A stretch of DNA of 64,000 nt from Microbulbifer yueqingensis (GTDB lineage: Bacteria; Pseudomonadota; Gammaproteobacteria; Pseudomonadales; Cellvibrionaceae): assembly GCF_900100355.1 (NCBI RefSeq), contig NZ_FNFH01000004.1, forward strand, positions 238,043 through 302,042. The letters run 5' to 3'. Each line of letters opens with the position of its first letter. The first letter of the stretch is position 1. The translations under genes were made by a program, and so were the position numbers. This document shows positions 43,516 to 52,961 of the stretch, piece after piece. The notes under the pieces were generated by a model, which searched no databases, had not been told where the DNA came from, and saw only the letters and a program-made list of their open reading frames with translations.

Positions 43516-43543
43516 TTGCCAATAGGTATTCCGCGGCTAGAAT
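43516..43543 (+). promoter_or_regulatory. fpr promoter
   Basis: TTGCCA-16 bases-TAGAAT gives a good sigma-70 promoter, with a start near 43550 about 35 bases before the fpr ATG. Confidence 0.65.
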
Positions 43544-43584
43544 TCAGGCATTAAGAGAATTGAGGAATAACTGGTTCTAACGTT

Positions 43585-44361
43585 ATGTCAAATTTGAATA
43601 TTGAAAAGGTGTTGGAAGTCCACCACTGGAACGACACCCTGTTCAGCTTCAAGACCAGTCGCGACCCGTCATTCCGCTTCGAGAACGGCCACTTTACCAT
43701 GATCGGCCTGCAGCAGGAGAACGGCCGCCCGCTGCTGCGCGCCTACTCCATCGCCAGCGCCAATTACGAGGACGAGCTGGAGTTTTTCAGCATCAAGGTG
43801 CCGGACGGTCCGCTCACCTCCAAGTTGCAGAAGATCCAGCCGGGTGACGAGATCTTCGTGAGCCGCAAGCCCACCGGCACCCTGGTGGCGGACCACCTGC
43901 TGCCGGGCAAGCGCCTGTGGCTGCTGTCCACCGGCACCGGCCTGGCGCCGTTCCTCAGCATCATCAAGGATCCGGATGTATACGAGCGCTTCGACCAGGT
44001 GATCCTCACCCACGGCGTGCGCTACAAGTCGGAGCTCGCCTACCAGGACTTTATCGAGCGCGAGCTGCCGGAGCACGAGTATTTCGGCGAGATGATCCGC
44101 GAGCAGTTGCTCTACTACCCCACAGTAACCCGCGAGAAATACCGCAACAACGGCCGCCTCACCGACCTGATGCTGTCGGGCAAAATCTTCGACGACCTGG
44201 ATGTGCCGAAGCCCAATCTCGAAGAGGACCGCTTTATGCTGTGCGGCAGTCCGGCGATGCTGAAAGACCTCACCAGAATCCTCGACGACTGGGGCTTCCG
44301 CGAGACCCGCGCCGGCGTCCCGCACGAATACGTTATTGAACGCGCTTTTGTGGAAAAGTAA
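43585..44361 (+). CDS. fpr: Ferredoxin--NADP+ reductase
   Basis: A 258-residue FAD flavoprotein exchanging electrons between NADPH and ferredoxin or flavodoxin in the cytoplasm. FAD-binding RAYSIAS near residue 53, NADP-binding STGTGLAPF near 113, and the C-terminal YVIERAFVEK of the Pseudomonas/Azotobacter Fpr type. An oxidative-stress role under the adjacent regulator is likely. Confidence 0.94.
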   Translation: MSNLNIEKVLEVHHWNDTLFSFKTSRDPSFRFENGHFTMIGLQQENGRPLLRAYSIASANYEDELEFFSIKVPDGPLTSKLQKIQPGDEIFVSRKPTGTLVADHLLPGKRLWLLSTGTGLAPFLSIIKDPDVYERFDQVILTHGVRYKSELAYQDFIERELPEHEYFGEMIREQLLYYPTVTREKYRNNGRLTDLMLSGKIFDDLDVPKPNLEEDRFMLCGSPAMLKDLTRILDDWGFRETRAGVPHEYVIERAFVEK

Positions 44362-44384
44362 TTTCCAACAGGTTCGATTTGCTG

Positions 44385-44406
44385 GCCACCTTCGGGTGGC
44401 TTTTTT
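44385..44406 (+). terminator. Intrinsic terminator after fpr
   Basis: GCCACC-TTCG-GGTGGC followed by six Ts, 23 bases after the fpr stop. Confidence 0.88.
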
Positions 44407-44572
44407 GTTTGCACGAGCAGCCGCCGCGGCGCCCGCCGGATGATCTCTTTACCCGCCAGTACGTATCACTGTCCCGAAGGCCCCTGTTGAGCGGCTTTCA
44501 CCTACCCTGTAAGTAAGCCCGGTAAGCCATCGCTGCGGGTGCTGGCACAAACGGAATCAGGAGCGGGAAACG

Positions 44573-45106
44573 GTGCGAAAACTCTTGTTGGTATGGCTGG
44601 CGGTGCTCTGTGGGTGCACGGGTGTCCCCGAAAACGTCGAGCCGGTGAAAAACTTCGACCTGGATCGCTACCTGGGCCGCTGGTATGAGATTGCCCGGCT
44701 GGACCACTCCTTCGAGCGCGGCCTGACCCACGTCACGGCCGACTACAGCCGCAACGACGACGGCTCGGTGAAAGTCATCAACCGCGGCTATTCACGGGAG
44801 GAGGGGGAGTGGCAGCAGGCCGACGGCCGCGCCCGGTTTGCCGGCGATCCGCGCACCGCGCACCTGGAGGTGTCCTTCTTCGGTCCCTTCTATGCGTCCT
44901 ATGTGATCATCGCGCTGGATGACAATTACCGCCACGCACTGGTGACCGGCTACAACCGCGACTACCTGTGGCTGCTGTCCCGCGAGCCCTCAGTTCCGGA
45001 TGCGGAGCTGCAGCCGCTGCTGGAACAGGCCCGCGACCTGGGCTACCCCATAGACCAGCTGATCTTCGTCGAGCAGGACAACCGGCCCCCGGAACCGGGT
45101 CGCTGA
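44573..45106 (+). CDS. blc: Outer membrane lipocalin Blc
   Basis: A 177-residue lipocalin with a lipoprotein signal (lipobox LCGC, cysteine near 15). The lipocalin first motif FDLDRYLGRWYEIARLDHSFERGL is followed by HVTADYS, NRGYS and the late YNRDYLWLLSREP. It probably binds phospholipids or fatty acids and acts at the outer membrane under envelope stress. The GTG start has a GGAG site at good spacing. It converges with the following operon. Confidence 0.93.
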   Translation: MRKLLLVWLAVLCGCTGVPENVEPVKNFDLDRYLGRWYEIARLDHSFERGLTHVTADYSRNDDGSVKVINRGYSREEGEWQQADGRARFAGDPRTAHLEVSFFGPFYASYVIIALDDNYRHALVTGYNRDYLWLLSREPSVPDAELQPLLEQARDLGYPIDQLIFVEQDNRPPEPGR

Positions 45107-45130
45107 ACCGGGCCGCGGAAGGTCACACCC

Positions 45131-46798
45131 TCAGGGCTTCAGCTTACGCTCGCCCCACCAGGCAAGCGCCAGCAGCATCACCAGCAGCAGCGCCAGCCAT
45201 GGGCGCGGCAGCGGCCGGCCAGGCGCGGCAGTGGCCGGCTCAGGTCCCAGCCGCGCGGTGGCCATCTGCCGGCTCTCGTCGCGCATGAGGGCGCGCTGCC
45301 AGTCGGGCCAGGCCTCGGCCGGGAACACATAGAAAGCATGCACGGACCCGTCATCTCCCGCCAGCTGGTGCCAGCCGGGCTCTTCCGGCCAGTACGCGTG
45401 GCAGCGGCGGCCGGCGGGCGCGCCAGGGAGGACGCCGCTCCCGGCCGGGCCGGCCAGCGCGGGGGGCTGCCCGAAGTCGTCCCTGCACAGGGTCACCCGG
45501 TGGCCGGCACGCGGCAGCGGCTCGCGCACCTCCAGTGCCTGGCCGTGGCCGAGGTGTGCCAGCTGTGGCTCCAGTACGGACTGCCACAGGCGGGCGAAAG
45601 CCCCGCGCTGGCCGGCGGTCATCCAGCGGTAACTGTTGTGGAAGAACACGAACCCGAGCGCGCCGTCGGCGCTCTGCCGCCCCCAGTAGAGCGATGCCGG
45701 GCTGTCGTCGCCGAGAAGCGAGTCTGTCTCCCGCGCCGTCGCCGGCCGGTAGCCACTGAGCGCGAGTGGCGGGGTGTCGCGGTCCCCGTTGGGCGCGCTT
45801 ACCTGCACCGCGGCGGCCGGCTGCAGCGCCATGTCATTGCGGGCGGCATATTCCAGGAACCCCGCCGGGCTGTCCTCGCCCACCAGCCATAACACCGAGC
45901 CACCCGACCTCGCCATGACCTCCAGCGCGCGGCGCTGGCCACTATCGAGCAGCGGCCACAGGTGGCTGTCGAGAATCAGCAGTTCGAACTCACTGGCCAT
46001 ATCCAGCGGGGCGCCGCTGCCGGCCTCCAGCCCGTTGAGGTTTTCATTGCGCTCGATGCCCGGAGCCAGGCGGGTCACTACCCGGGCGGGGACGCCGGAC
46101 TGCCGCAGCCAGCGCGACAGGGCCGCCGACTCGAAGCCCGGCCGCGCCAGCCACAGCAACACCCGCGGGCGCTCGCCGGCCTCGACGGTAACCGGTACCG
46201 GTTCGCTGCGGGCGGTGGCTCCCTCACCCACCTGCAGGCGGTATTCCCAGCGGCCCGCCAGCCGCGGCAGGTCGGACAGCTGCACGGTGCTGCCGGCTTC
46301 TCCCGTCACCGCCTCCGCAACGCGCTCGCCAAAGGGGTCCACCAGGGCCAGCGGCACCCCGGCGGGCGTGTGCGCGCCGGTGTTTATCTCGAGGGTCAGG
46401 GACTCCCCCAGCAGCAGCCGGCGCGGCCAGCGCGGCCGCCAGCCATCGGCGACGGGCACCTCCAGCTGCAGCCGCAACGGCGGCAGCGCCAGCAGGGAAT
46501 CCCGGTAGTGGCCCGGGCCGGCCAGGCCGATGCCCGCTACCCCTGCCAGCTCCCGGTCCGACAGCGCCGGGCTGATCGCCGCCCGCGTACTGCCCGCGTT
46601 CGCCCCGGCTGCCAGCTCCGCGTGCTGCGGGGCCGGCAATAGTGCCGGTGGGTGGGCCAGCATCCACGCCACCAGCCAGATGCCGGACTGCAGCAACCCG
46701 GCGGCCACCCGCCGCCCGCGACTGGCCTGGCGGCGCGCAACCAGCAGCAGCGACAGTAGTGCCCCGATGACACAGAGCGCGGTTATCCAGCTGCTCAT
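45131..46798 (-). CDS. Large membrane protein of the MoxR module (GATase-like fold)
   Basis: A 555-residue protein with two N-terminal helices (~5-20 and ~30-52), a long periplasmic region and a C-terminal helix (~530-548). The middle (LLWLARPGFESAALSRWLRQSG...LLILDSHLWPLL...GGSVLWLVGED) resembles a glutamine-amidotransferase-like fold without its catalytic cysteine. It is the last gene of the minus-strand array and its ATG overlaps the DUF4175 stop (46795-46798). Function unknown. Confidence 0.7.
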   Translation of the reverse strand: MSSWITALCVIGALLSLLLVARRQASRGRRVAAGLLQSGIWLVAWMLAHPPALLPAPQHAELAAGANAGSTRAAISPALSDRELAGVAGIGLAGPGHYRDSLLALPPLRLQLEVPVADGWRPRWPRRLLLGESLTLEINTGAHTPAGVPLALVDPFGERVAEAVTGEAGSTVQLSDLPRLAGRWEYRLQVGEGATARSEPVPVTVEAGERPRVLLWLARPGFESAALSRWLRQSGVPARVVTRLAPGIERNENLNGLEAGSGAPLDMASEFELLILDSHLWPLLDSGQRRALEVMARSGGSVLWLVGEDSPAGFLEYAARNDMALQPAAAVQVSAPNGDRDTPPLALSGYRPATARETDSLLGDDSPASLYWGRQSADGALGFVFFHNSYRWMTAGQRGAFARLWQSVLEPQLAHLGHGQALEVREPLPRAGHRVTLCRDDFGQPPALAGPAGSGVLPGAPAGRRCHAYWPEEPGWHQLAGDDGSVHAFYVFPAEAWPDWQRALMRDESRQMATARLGPEPATAAPGRPLPRPWLALLLVMLLALAWWGERKLKP

Positions 46799-49029
46799 GA
46801 ACCCGTACCTCCCTGCTCCGCCGGCGCGGTCTCATCGAGCCACTCGGTAAAGGCCCCCGCAGGCGCGGCGCCGCCGGGCAGGGCCGGCGCTACTGCCGGC
46901 TCCGGCAGCAGCCGGTAGAGCTGCGCCGCCAGCTCCTGCCGGCAGCGGTCACAGGCCGGGTCCTGCCGGTAGCGGCGCAGGGCCTTGGCCAGTTCCAGCC
47001 GCTCCGCCGGTTGCCGCTCCAGCTGCGGCAGCCCGGGCAGGGCATCCAGCGCTTCTGCTGCCGGCCTGTCCCCGGCCAGCAGGGTGCGCAGGGTTGCCTC
47101 CAGCCCTGCGCGCGCGCGATCGTGGAAGGCCTTGTCTAGCGCGGGTGGCGTGACCTCGTCGCGCTCGCCGGTGAGGCGTCGCTCCTCGTCCACCGGCGGG
47201 GGCTCGAAGCCGACCCGCTGCAGGTAGATCCGCGAGGCCTGCTGCACCTCCTTGATAAAGCGCAGTGCCCGGTGTTGATGCGGCAGTGACGCGCGCGGCT
47301 CCACGACCGACAGCTCGCGCCAGGAACTCCACATCGCGTTAAGCGCACTACGTAAAAGCTCCTTGGTCTGCGGGTCGAACAGGGTGGCGTGCTCGGAATT
47401 GTCATGCTGGTGGCCTACGGCGGCCACGATACCGGTGGCGTCGCCGAACCGGGCCGGGCTTGCCGGGCTCTTATCGTGGCCGGCCCCGTGATGTTCCCCG
47501 CTTTCCTGCCCACTTTTCTCGTGGCCGCCTTCCCCGTGACTGCCTTCATGGTCACCTTCGTGGCCGCCACTGCCGTGTTCCAGTTCGGAGTCCTCCTCGC
47601 CCAGGAACTTGCCGTAGCGCATGCGCAACAGGTTCTGTTCATGGGCGAGCGCCGCGGAGCGCCGGCGGAACTCTGCCGGCTCAAGTTCCGGCTGCTCCGC
47701 CAGCAGCGCCTCGGTATCAATAATCAGCTGGCGCTGGCTGCGGAAATACTCCGGCAGCACCTTGATGGCCATACCCTCGGCGTCGCTCAGGCCGAAGATC
47801 TCCTCCTGCTGCCAGCGCAGGATAAAGTGCTGGCTGCTGGCCACGTTGGCCGCCGGCGCGCGGTTGTCGCGCGCCTCCAGGTACCAGTAGAGTTCGTCGC
47901 CCGGCTCGATGGCAAAGCGTCCCACCGGCACCTGGAAGCGGTAGCGCAGCCTCTTGTCATCGCCCTCCTTTTCCAGCGGTTGTAGCGGTAGGCGCTGGTT
48001 GCGGAAGCGCACGTTCTCGCCGTTGCCGCTGGCCAGTGTCACCACGAGAGTCGTATCGGCTACCCGGAAGTCGTCGCTCACCGAAACATCCACCGCCAGC
48101 GTGGCATCGTCGGGCGCCAGGTTGCTCCCCACGGGCAACAGGCTGTCCCGCGGCAAGGTGAAGGCGAATTCCGGCGCTCGGTCCGGCGTTACCTCGATAT
48201 TGTGGATCTCGGGCAGCAGCGTCTCCTGGCCGTCCCGGGTGACCGCCAGCTGGTAGAAGTCGCTTTCTGCCAGTTGCCGCTCCAGCCGCCATCGCCGCGC
48301 CGGGGTCTCGCCCTGCGCGCGGAAGTCGATCGCCCTGTCCGCGGCCTGCATCACCAGCCGCTCTGCCGGCGCCGACAGGGTGACCGACCAGGTGACGCGG
48401 GCGTTCTCCGGAGCGCGCACTTCCAGCGACTGCTCCGTGGCCGCCAGGCCGGTGTAGCCGGGGGGATCGACCCGCGTGCTGGCGGCACTGATGGCGATTC
48501 CCGCACGCGAGTCCGCCGCGGCGGCGGCCGGGGCGGGCGCGGCGCCTTCGTCCGGCGCGCCCGGCCAGGGCAGCGGTGCTGCTACCAGTAATGTGCCGAG
48601 GCAGGCGAGCAGGGTGGCGGACACCGCCGCGCGCCGGTCCCCCGGGTGGAAGCCCGCCAGTGCGCCAACGCCCTGGAGGCGCGCCAGCGCCTCTTCGGTG
48701 CGGCGCTGTTGCAGGCGTGCCAACGGTCCCAGGTCTCCGGGACGTTGCAACAGCAGGGTACTGCTGTCCTGCAGCTGCGGGTGGCGGCAGTCCAGCTGCC
48801 GGCACAACTGCGGGAGCGAAAGTCGCCAGCGCCGGTCGAGCAGGGCGCCGAGCCCGGCCATGGCCATCGCGGCAGCGCCGCTCCAGGCCGGCCAGCCCAG
48901 CCAGGTATGCAACAGCTGGCCCAGCGCCCCACCCGCTCCGGCCAGCAGCAGGTAGGGGGCGACGCCGCGGGCGCGCCAGCGCCGGCGGGCGCGGACCAGG
49001 GGCAGGGCGGTCGGCGAGCGCTTACCCAT
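46795..49029 (-). CDS. DUF4175-family membrane protein
   Basis: A 744-residue protein with N-terminal helices (~23-65 and again near 150-175) and a large extracytoplasmic part, matching DUF4175-type proteins found in MoxR operons. A beta-rich region (~190-420) is followed by a histidine/glycine-rich low-complexity tract (about residues 490-540; EHGSGGHEGDHEGSHGEGG) that could bind metal. Overlaps its upstream neighbour by 8 bases. Confidence 0.75.
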   Translation of the reverse strand: MGKRSPTALPLVRARRRWRARGVAPYLLLAGAGGALGQLLHTWLGWPAWSGAAAMAMAGLGALLDRRWRLSLPQLCRQLDCRHPQLQDSSTLLLQRPGDLGPLARLQQRRTEEALARLQGVGALAGFHPGDRRAAVSATLLACLGTLLVAAPLPWPGAPDEGAAPAPAAAAADSRAGIAISAASTRVDPPGYTGLAATEQSLEVRAPENARVTWSVTLSAPAERLVMQAADRAIDFRAQGETPARRWRLERQLAESDFYQLAVTRDGQETLLPEIHNIEVTPDRAPEFAFTLPRDSLLPVGSNLAPDDATLAVDVSVSDDFRVADTTLVVTLASGNGENVRFRNQRLPLQPLEKEGDDKRLRYRFQVPVGRFAIEPGDELYWYLEARDNRAPAANVASSQHFILRWQQEEIFGLSDAEGMAIKVLPEYFRSQRQLIIDTEALLAEQPELEPAEFRRRSAALAHEQNLLRMRYGKFLGEEDSELEHGSGGHEGDHEGSHGEGGHEKSGQESGEHHGAGHDKSPASPARFGDATGIVAAVGHQHDNSEHATLFDPQTKELLRSALNAMWSSWRELSVVEPRASLPHQHRALRFIKEVQQASRIYLQRVGFEPPPVDEERRLTGERDEVTPPALDKAFHDRARAGLEATLRTLLAGDRPAAEALDALPGLPQLERQPAERLELAKALRRYRQDPACDRCRQELAAQLYRLLPEPAVAPALPGGAAPAGAFTEWLDETAPAEQGGTGS

Positions 49030-50185
49030 CGGCGCGCCTCCGCGACAGGGTCACCGCCCGCTCCACCAGCAGCAGCACCAGCAGTGCCAGCAGCAGCGGC
49101 TGCTCCAGGGGTGCGCGGGCGGGCGTGGCCACCTGTTCGTCCGGTACCGGCGCCCCGGGCAGCTGCCCGACAGACCAGCGCGGGCGCGCGGCGGCGTGCA
49201 ACGGCCAGTCCTGCCGGGTCCACTGGTGCCACAGCTGCTCCGGCAGCTCGGGGCGCCGGTAAAAGGCGCTGTCATCCCAGTCGCCGCGGTAGCGCAGCCA
49301 GCTGCCCCGGCCGAGCGCCGCCGCCTGCCGCGCGGGACCGGGGTCGCCCGTGAGTGCTGCAAAACCGGGATCCGCAGTGGGCGTCACCCTTTCATCGGTT
49401 ATCAACAGGCCCCCGCCCCGGGCGAACCGGCGCGCGGATTCCGGCAGGGCGCCGGGCCGGTTGTAGAGCAGCCAGTCGGCTTCCCGCGGGTCCAGCGCGG
49501 CGGCATCCGCCATGGTACGGATTTCGGGCCGGGCCTCACCGCTGTCGGCCAACTGCTGCAGCATCGGCTCCAGCCAATGGGGCTGATCGCCGATCACGGC
49601 CATGACCGGGGTGGGGACCGGGTAATCGCCCGCTTCCTGCAGTGTGTGCCACTGCCAGTGGGGGCTGTAGCGCAGCGCGCGATAGCCGCCGGCATTGACC
49701 CCTGAGCGCAACAGGATATGGGCGTCGCGAAACTCCGGTTGCGCCGCGAGGCTGGACAGGCTGTGCCACAGGTCCCCGGTGTGCGGTTCCGTGGATGTGA
49801 CGGGCTGCGGTTGCGGCTGTAGCCACAGGGTGCGGTCGAAACCTTCTGTTTGCTGCAGGAAGCTGTCCAGCTCGCCCGCCTCGATACGCGGATCCACCAG
49901 CAGCACGCTGCCCCGGTCGCCGCCTGGCTCGCGCAGCGGCCCGGCCACCAGCGCCACCAGCGTTGCCAGTAACAGCAGGCGCAGGGCCAGCAGCCAGCGG
50001 TCCCGCAGCTGCAGGCGCTTCCAGCTCTGCGGTTGCCGCTCCTGCAGCCAGCGTGCGGCGGCGAAGGTGATTTCCCGCGGGGCGCTGCGCTGCAACAGGT
50101 GGATAACCAGGGGTACCAGGAACACCAGTGCCAGCCACAGCCATTGCGGTGATTGCCAGAATCCGGACCAGTCGGGCCACTGCAT
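49022..50185 (-). CDS. BatA-domain membrane protein
   Basis: A 387-residue protein. The N terminus has two helices around HLLQRSAPREITFAAARWL, the characteristic aerotolerance BatA start. The central part (LLYNRPGALPES...RGGGLLITDE) resembles the DUF4159/GATase-like pattern. A C-terminal helix (~358-375) ends in SRRR. It lies between the DUF58 and DUF4175 genes, the usual MoxR module order. Confidence 0.82.
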   Translation of the reverse strand: MQWPDWSGFWQSPQWLWLALVFLVPLVIHLLQRSAPREITFAAARWLQERQPQSWKRLQLRDRWLLALRLLLLATLVALVAGPLREPGGDRGSVLLVDPRIEAGELDSFLQQTEGFDRTLWLQPQPQPVTSTEPHTGDLWHSLSSLAAQPEFRDAHILLRSGVNAGGYRALRYSPHWQWHTLQEAGDYPVPTPVMAVIGDQPHWLEPMLQQLADSGEARPEIRTMADAAALDPREADWLLYNRPGALPESARRFARGGGLLITDERVTPTADPGFAALTGDPGPARQAAALGRGSWLRYRGDWDDSAFYRRPELPEQLWHQWTRQDWPLHAAARPRWSVGQLPGAPVPDEQVATPARAPLEQPLLLALLVLLLVERAVTLSRRRADG

Positions 50186-50186
50186 C

Positions 50187-51077
50187 TCAGGCCACCCGGG
50201 AATGCTGGTTGATGAAGCGGTGCACGGCGTCCGCCAGCGGCTCCTCTACCTGCACACTGGTGAGTGGGCACTCGCGCGCGGCGAAGTCCGCGGCCAACGC
50301 CTGCTGTGCCTGCGCGAACGCCTCCAGGTACTGCCTGCGCTGGCTGCGGGCATCCAGCTCGCTGGAGCCCGGTGCCTCCGGGTCGCGCACCCGCAGCTCG
50401 CCGTCAAAGGGAAAGGTCTGCTCGGCTTCCACCAGCACCTGCAGCGGCAGGCACGGGCGGCCGGCGGCGTGCAGGCGCTGGGCGAAGTCGCTGATCTCCC
50501 GTTCCCGCTCGAAGAAATCACTCACGAGCACCACCTGGCTGCGCGGCTCGAACTGTGCCCAGAGCGGTTGCAGCTGCGCTGCACCCGGCCAGTGGCCGGT
50601 GGCTTCCGAACGTTGCAGCTCCAGCGCGATGCGGTGGTGGTGGCCCTCGCCCTGGCCGGGAGGGATACGGCCGATCCCGCGGTCGTTCAGCACCAGCAGC
50701 GAGCAGCGGTCGCCCTGGGCCTGCAGCAGCCAGCAGAGGGTGGCTATCCAGCACTTCGCGTACTGCAGCTTGGTGAGTTCCGGCACCGCGAAACTGGGCT
50801 GGGCCATCGACGCGCTGGCATCCAGGACAAAGCACACATGCATCTGGCTTTCCTGTTCAGCCTCGCGCACGTAGTAGCGGTCCGAGCGGGCGTAGAGTTT
50901 CCAGTCCACGTGATTAATGGGGTCGCCGGGCTGGTAGCTGCGGTATTGCTGGAACTCGAGTCCCGCGCCGCGGCGGCGGCTGTGCTGCACGCCCAGCAGC
51001 ACGCCCGCGGCAATGTGCCGCGACAGCCACGCCAGGTCGCGGGTGCGCGCCAGTGTCAGCGGGTCCAGCAGTTCCAC
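50187..51077 (-). CDS. DUF58 domain protein
   Basis: A 296-residue protein with the DUF58 core FQQYRSYQPGDPINHVDWKLYARSDRYYVRE, followed by a von Willebrand A-like segment with a MIDAS-type DASASM motif. Such proteins work with a MoxR AAA+ ATPase. It starts 4 bases after moxR ends and stops 1 base before the BatA-domain gene. Confidence 0.92.
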   Translation of the reverse strand: MELLDPLTLARTRDLAWLSRHIAAGVLLGVQHSRRRGAGLEFQQYRSYQPGDPINHVDWKLYARSDRYYVREAEQESQMHVCFVLDASASMAQPSFAVPELTKLQYAKCWIATLCWLLQAQGDRCSLLVLNDRGIGRIPPGQGEGHHHRIALELQRSEATGHWPGAAQLQPLWAQFEPRSQVVLVSDFFEREREISDFAQRLHAAGRPCLPLQVLVEAEQTFPFDGELRVRDPEAPGSSELDARSQRRQYLEAFAQAQQALAADFAARECPLTSVQVEEPLADAVHRFINQHSRVA

Positions 51078-51081
51078 CGTA

Positions 51082-52095
<1,014 letters not shown>

Positions 52096-52115
52096 GATCT
52101 TCTATGTCGTTTCTT

Positions 52116-52823
52116 TTACGTCGTTAAGGCGTAGATGACGATATTGACGGCGAACTTCGTATTGTCGATCGCCAGCCAGCGTTTGTTGCGGTAGTCGTAG
52201 TCCCACTCGCAGCCGAAGTCCTTGTTGCTGTAGAGCACCGCGATGCGGCCATCGACGACGATGGCCTTCAGGTAGTCGTGCACCAGGTCGTCGCCCCAGC
52301 CATTCAGCTCGAAGCTGGTGACCGGCAGCTCGTCAAACTGGAAGAAGCAGCGATAGATCTCGTGGTCGGCGGGCAGTTTCTGCAGGCAGTCCTCGCCGAA
52401 CAGCTCCACCATCTGTGCCTCGAAAGACTTGGCGAACAGCCCGTCGATATCGTGGTTGCAGTCGTCCACGAACACGAAGCCGCCGCGATTGACGTAGTCG
52501 CGGAAATTGCGCCGCTCCGCCGGGGTGAACTCCACCAGCTTGTGCCCGGCCAGGTAGCAGAAGGGCGCCAGCAGCATGGCCGGGTCCGCCAGCGGCACGA
52601 TGCGCTCTTTCGGGTCGACCCGCAGGCTGGTGTACTCGACCAGGGAATTGAGCACGTTGGACGGCATGCGCTGGTCCACGTCCCAGTCGCCGGACTCGTA
52701 CATCAGGCGGGTAAAGTAAAAGTCATACTCCTGCCCGCCCTGCGCACGCAACCCGGCCGACAGCGACAGGGCGCTGCTGCCGAGCAGGAGGTTGCGTAGA
52801 AACAGTCTGCGGGAAAGGGACAC
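52116..52823 (-). CDS. DUF4159 protein with Tat signal
   Basis: A 235-residue protein. Its N terminus SRRLFLRN followed by a hydrophobic stretch and LRAQG matches a twin-arginine signal peptide cleaved near residue 27. The remainder (YDFYFTRLMYESGDWDVDQRM..., NRGGFVFVDDCNHDIDG) is the DUF4159 domain, a GATase-like fold of unknown role that usually accompanies MoxR modules. Probably exported folded to the periplasm. Confidence 0.85.
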   Translation of the reverse strand: MSLSRRLFLRNLLLGSSALSLSAGLRAQGGQEYDFYFTRLMYESGDWDVDQRMPSNVLNSLVEYTSLRVDPKERIVPLADPAMLLAPFCYLAGHKLVEFTPAERRNFRDYVNRGGFVFVDDCNHDIDGLFAKSFEAQMVELFGEDCLQKLPADHEIYRCFFQFDELPVTSFELNGWGDDLVHDYLKAIVVDGRIAVLYSNKDFGCEWDYDYRNKRWLAIDNTKFAVNIVIYALTT

Positions 52824-52869
52824 GGTTACTGCTCTGGAATAGATATCCGGGCTTGCCTCAATACACGAT

Positions 52870-52937
52870 CGTCATGCCGGCGAAGGCCGGCATCCAGCAC
52901 CAGGGGCAACTGGATCCCGGCCTTCGCCGGGATGACG
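52870..52937. repeat. REP-type inverted repeat
   Basis: Left arm begins CGTCATGCCGGCGAAGGCCGG (52870) and right arm ends GGCCTTCGCCGGGATGACG (52937), with a short centre containing CTGGATCC. This is the widespread GTCAT..CCGGCGAAGGCCGG repeat type of proteobacterial genomes. It lies between the downstream tldD and the DUF4159 gene and could fold the transcript between them. Confidence 0.8.
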
Positions 52938-52961
52938 ACGGTTTTTTAAGGTCGCAGCCGG

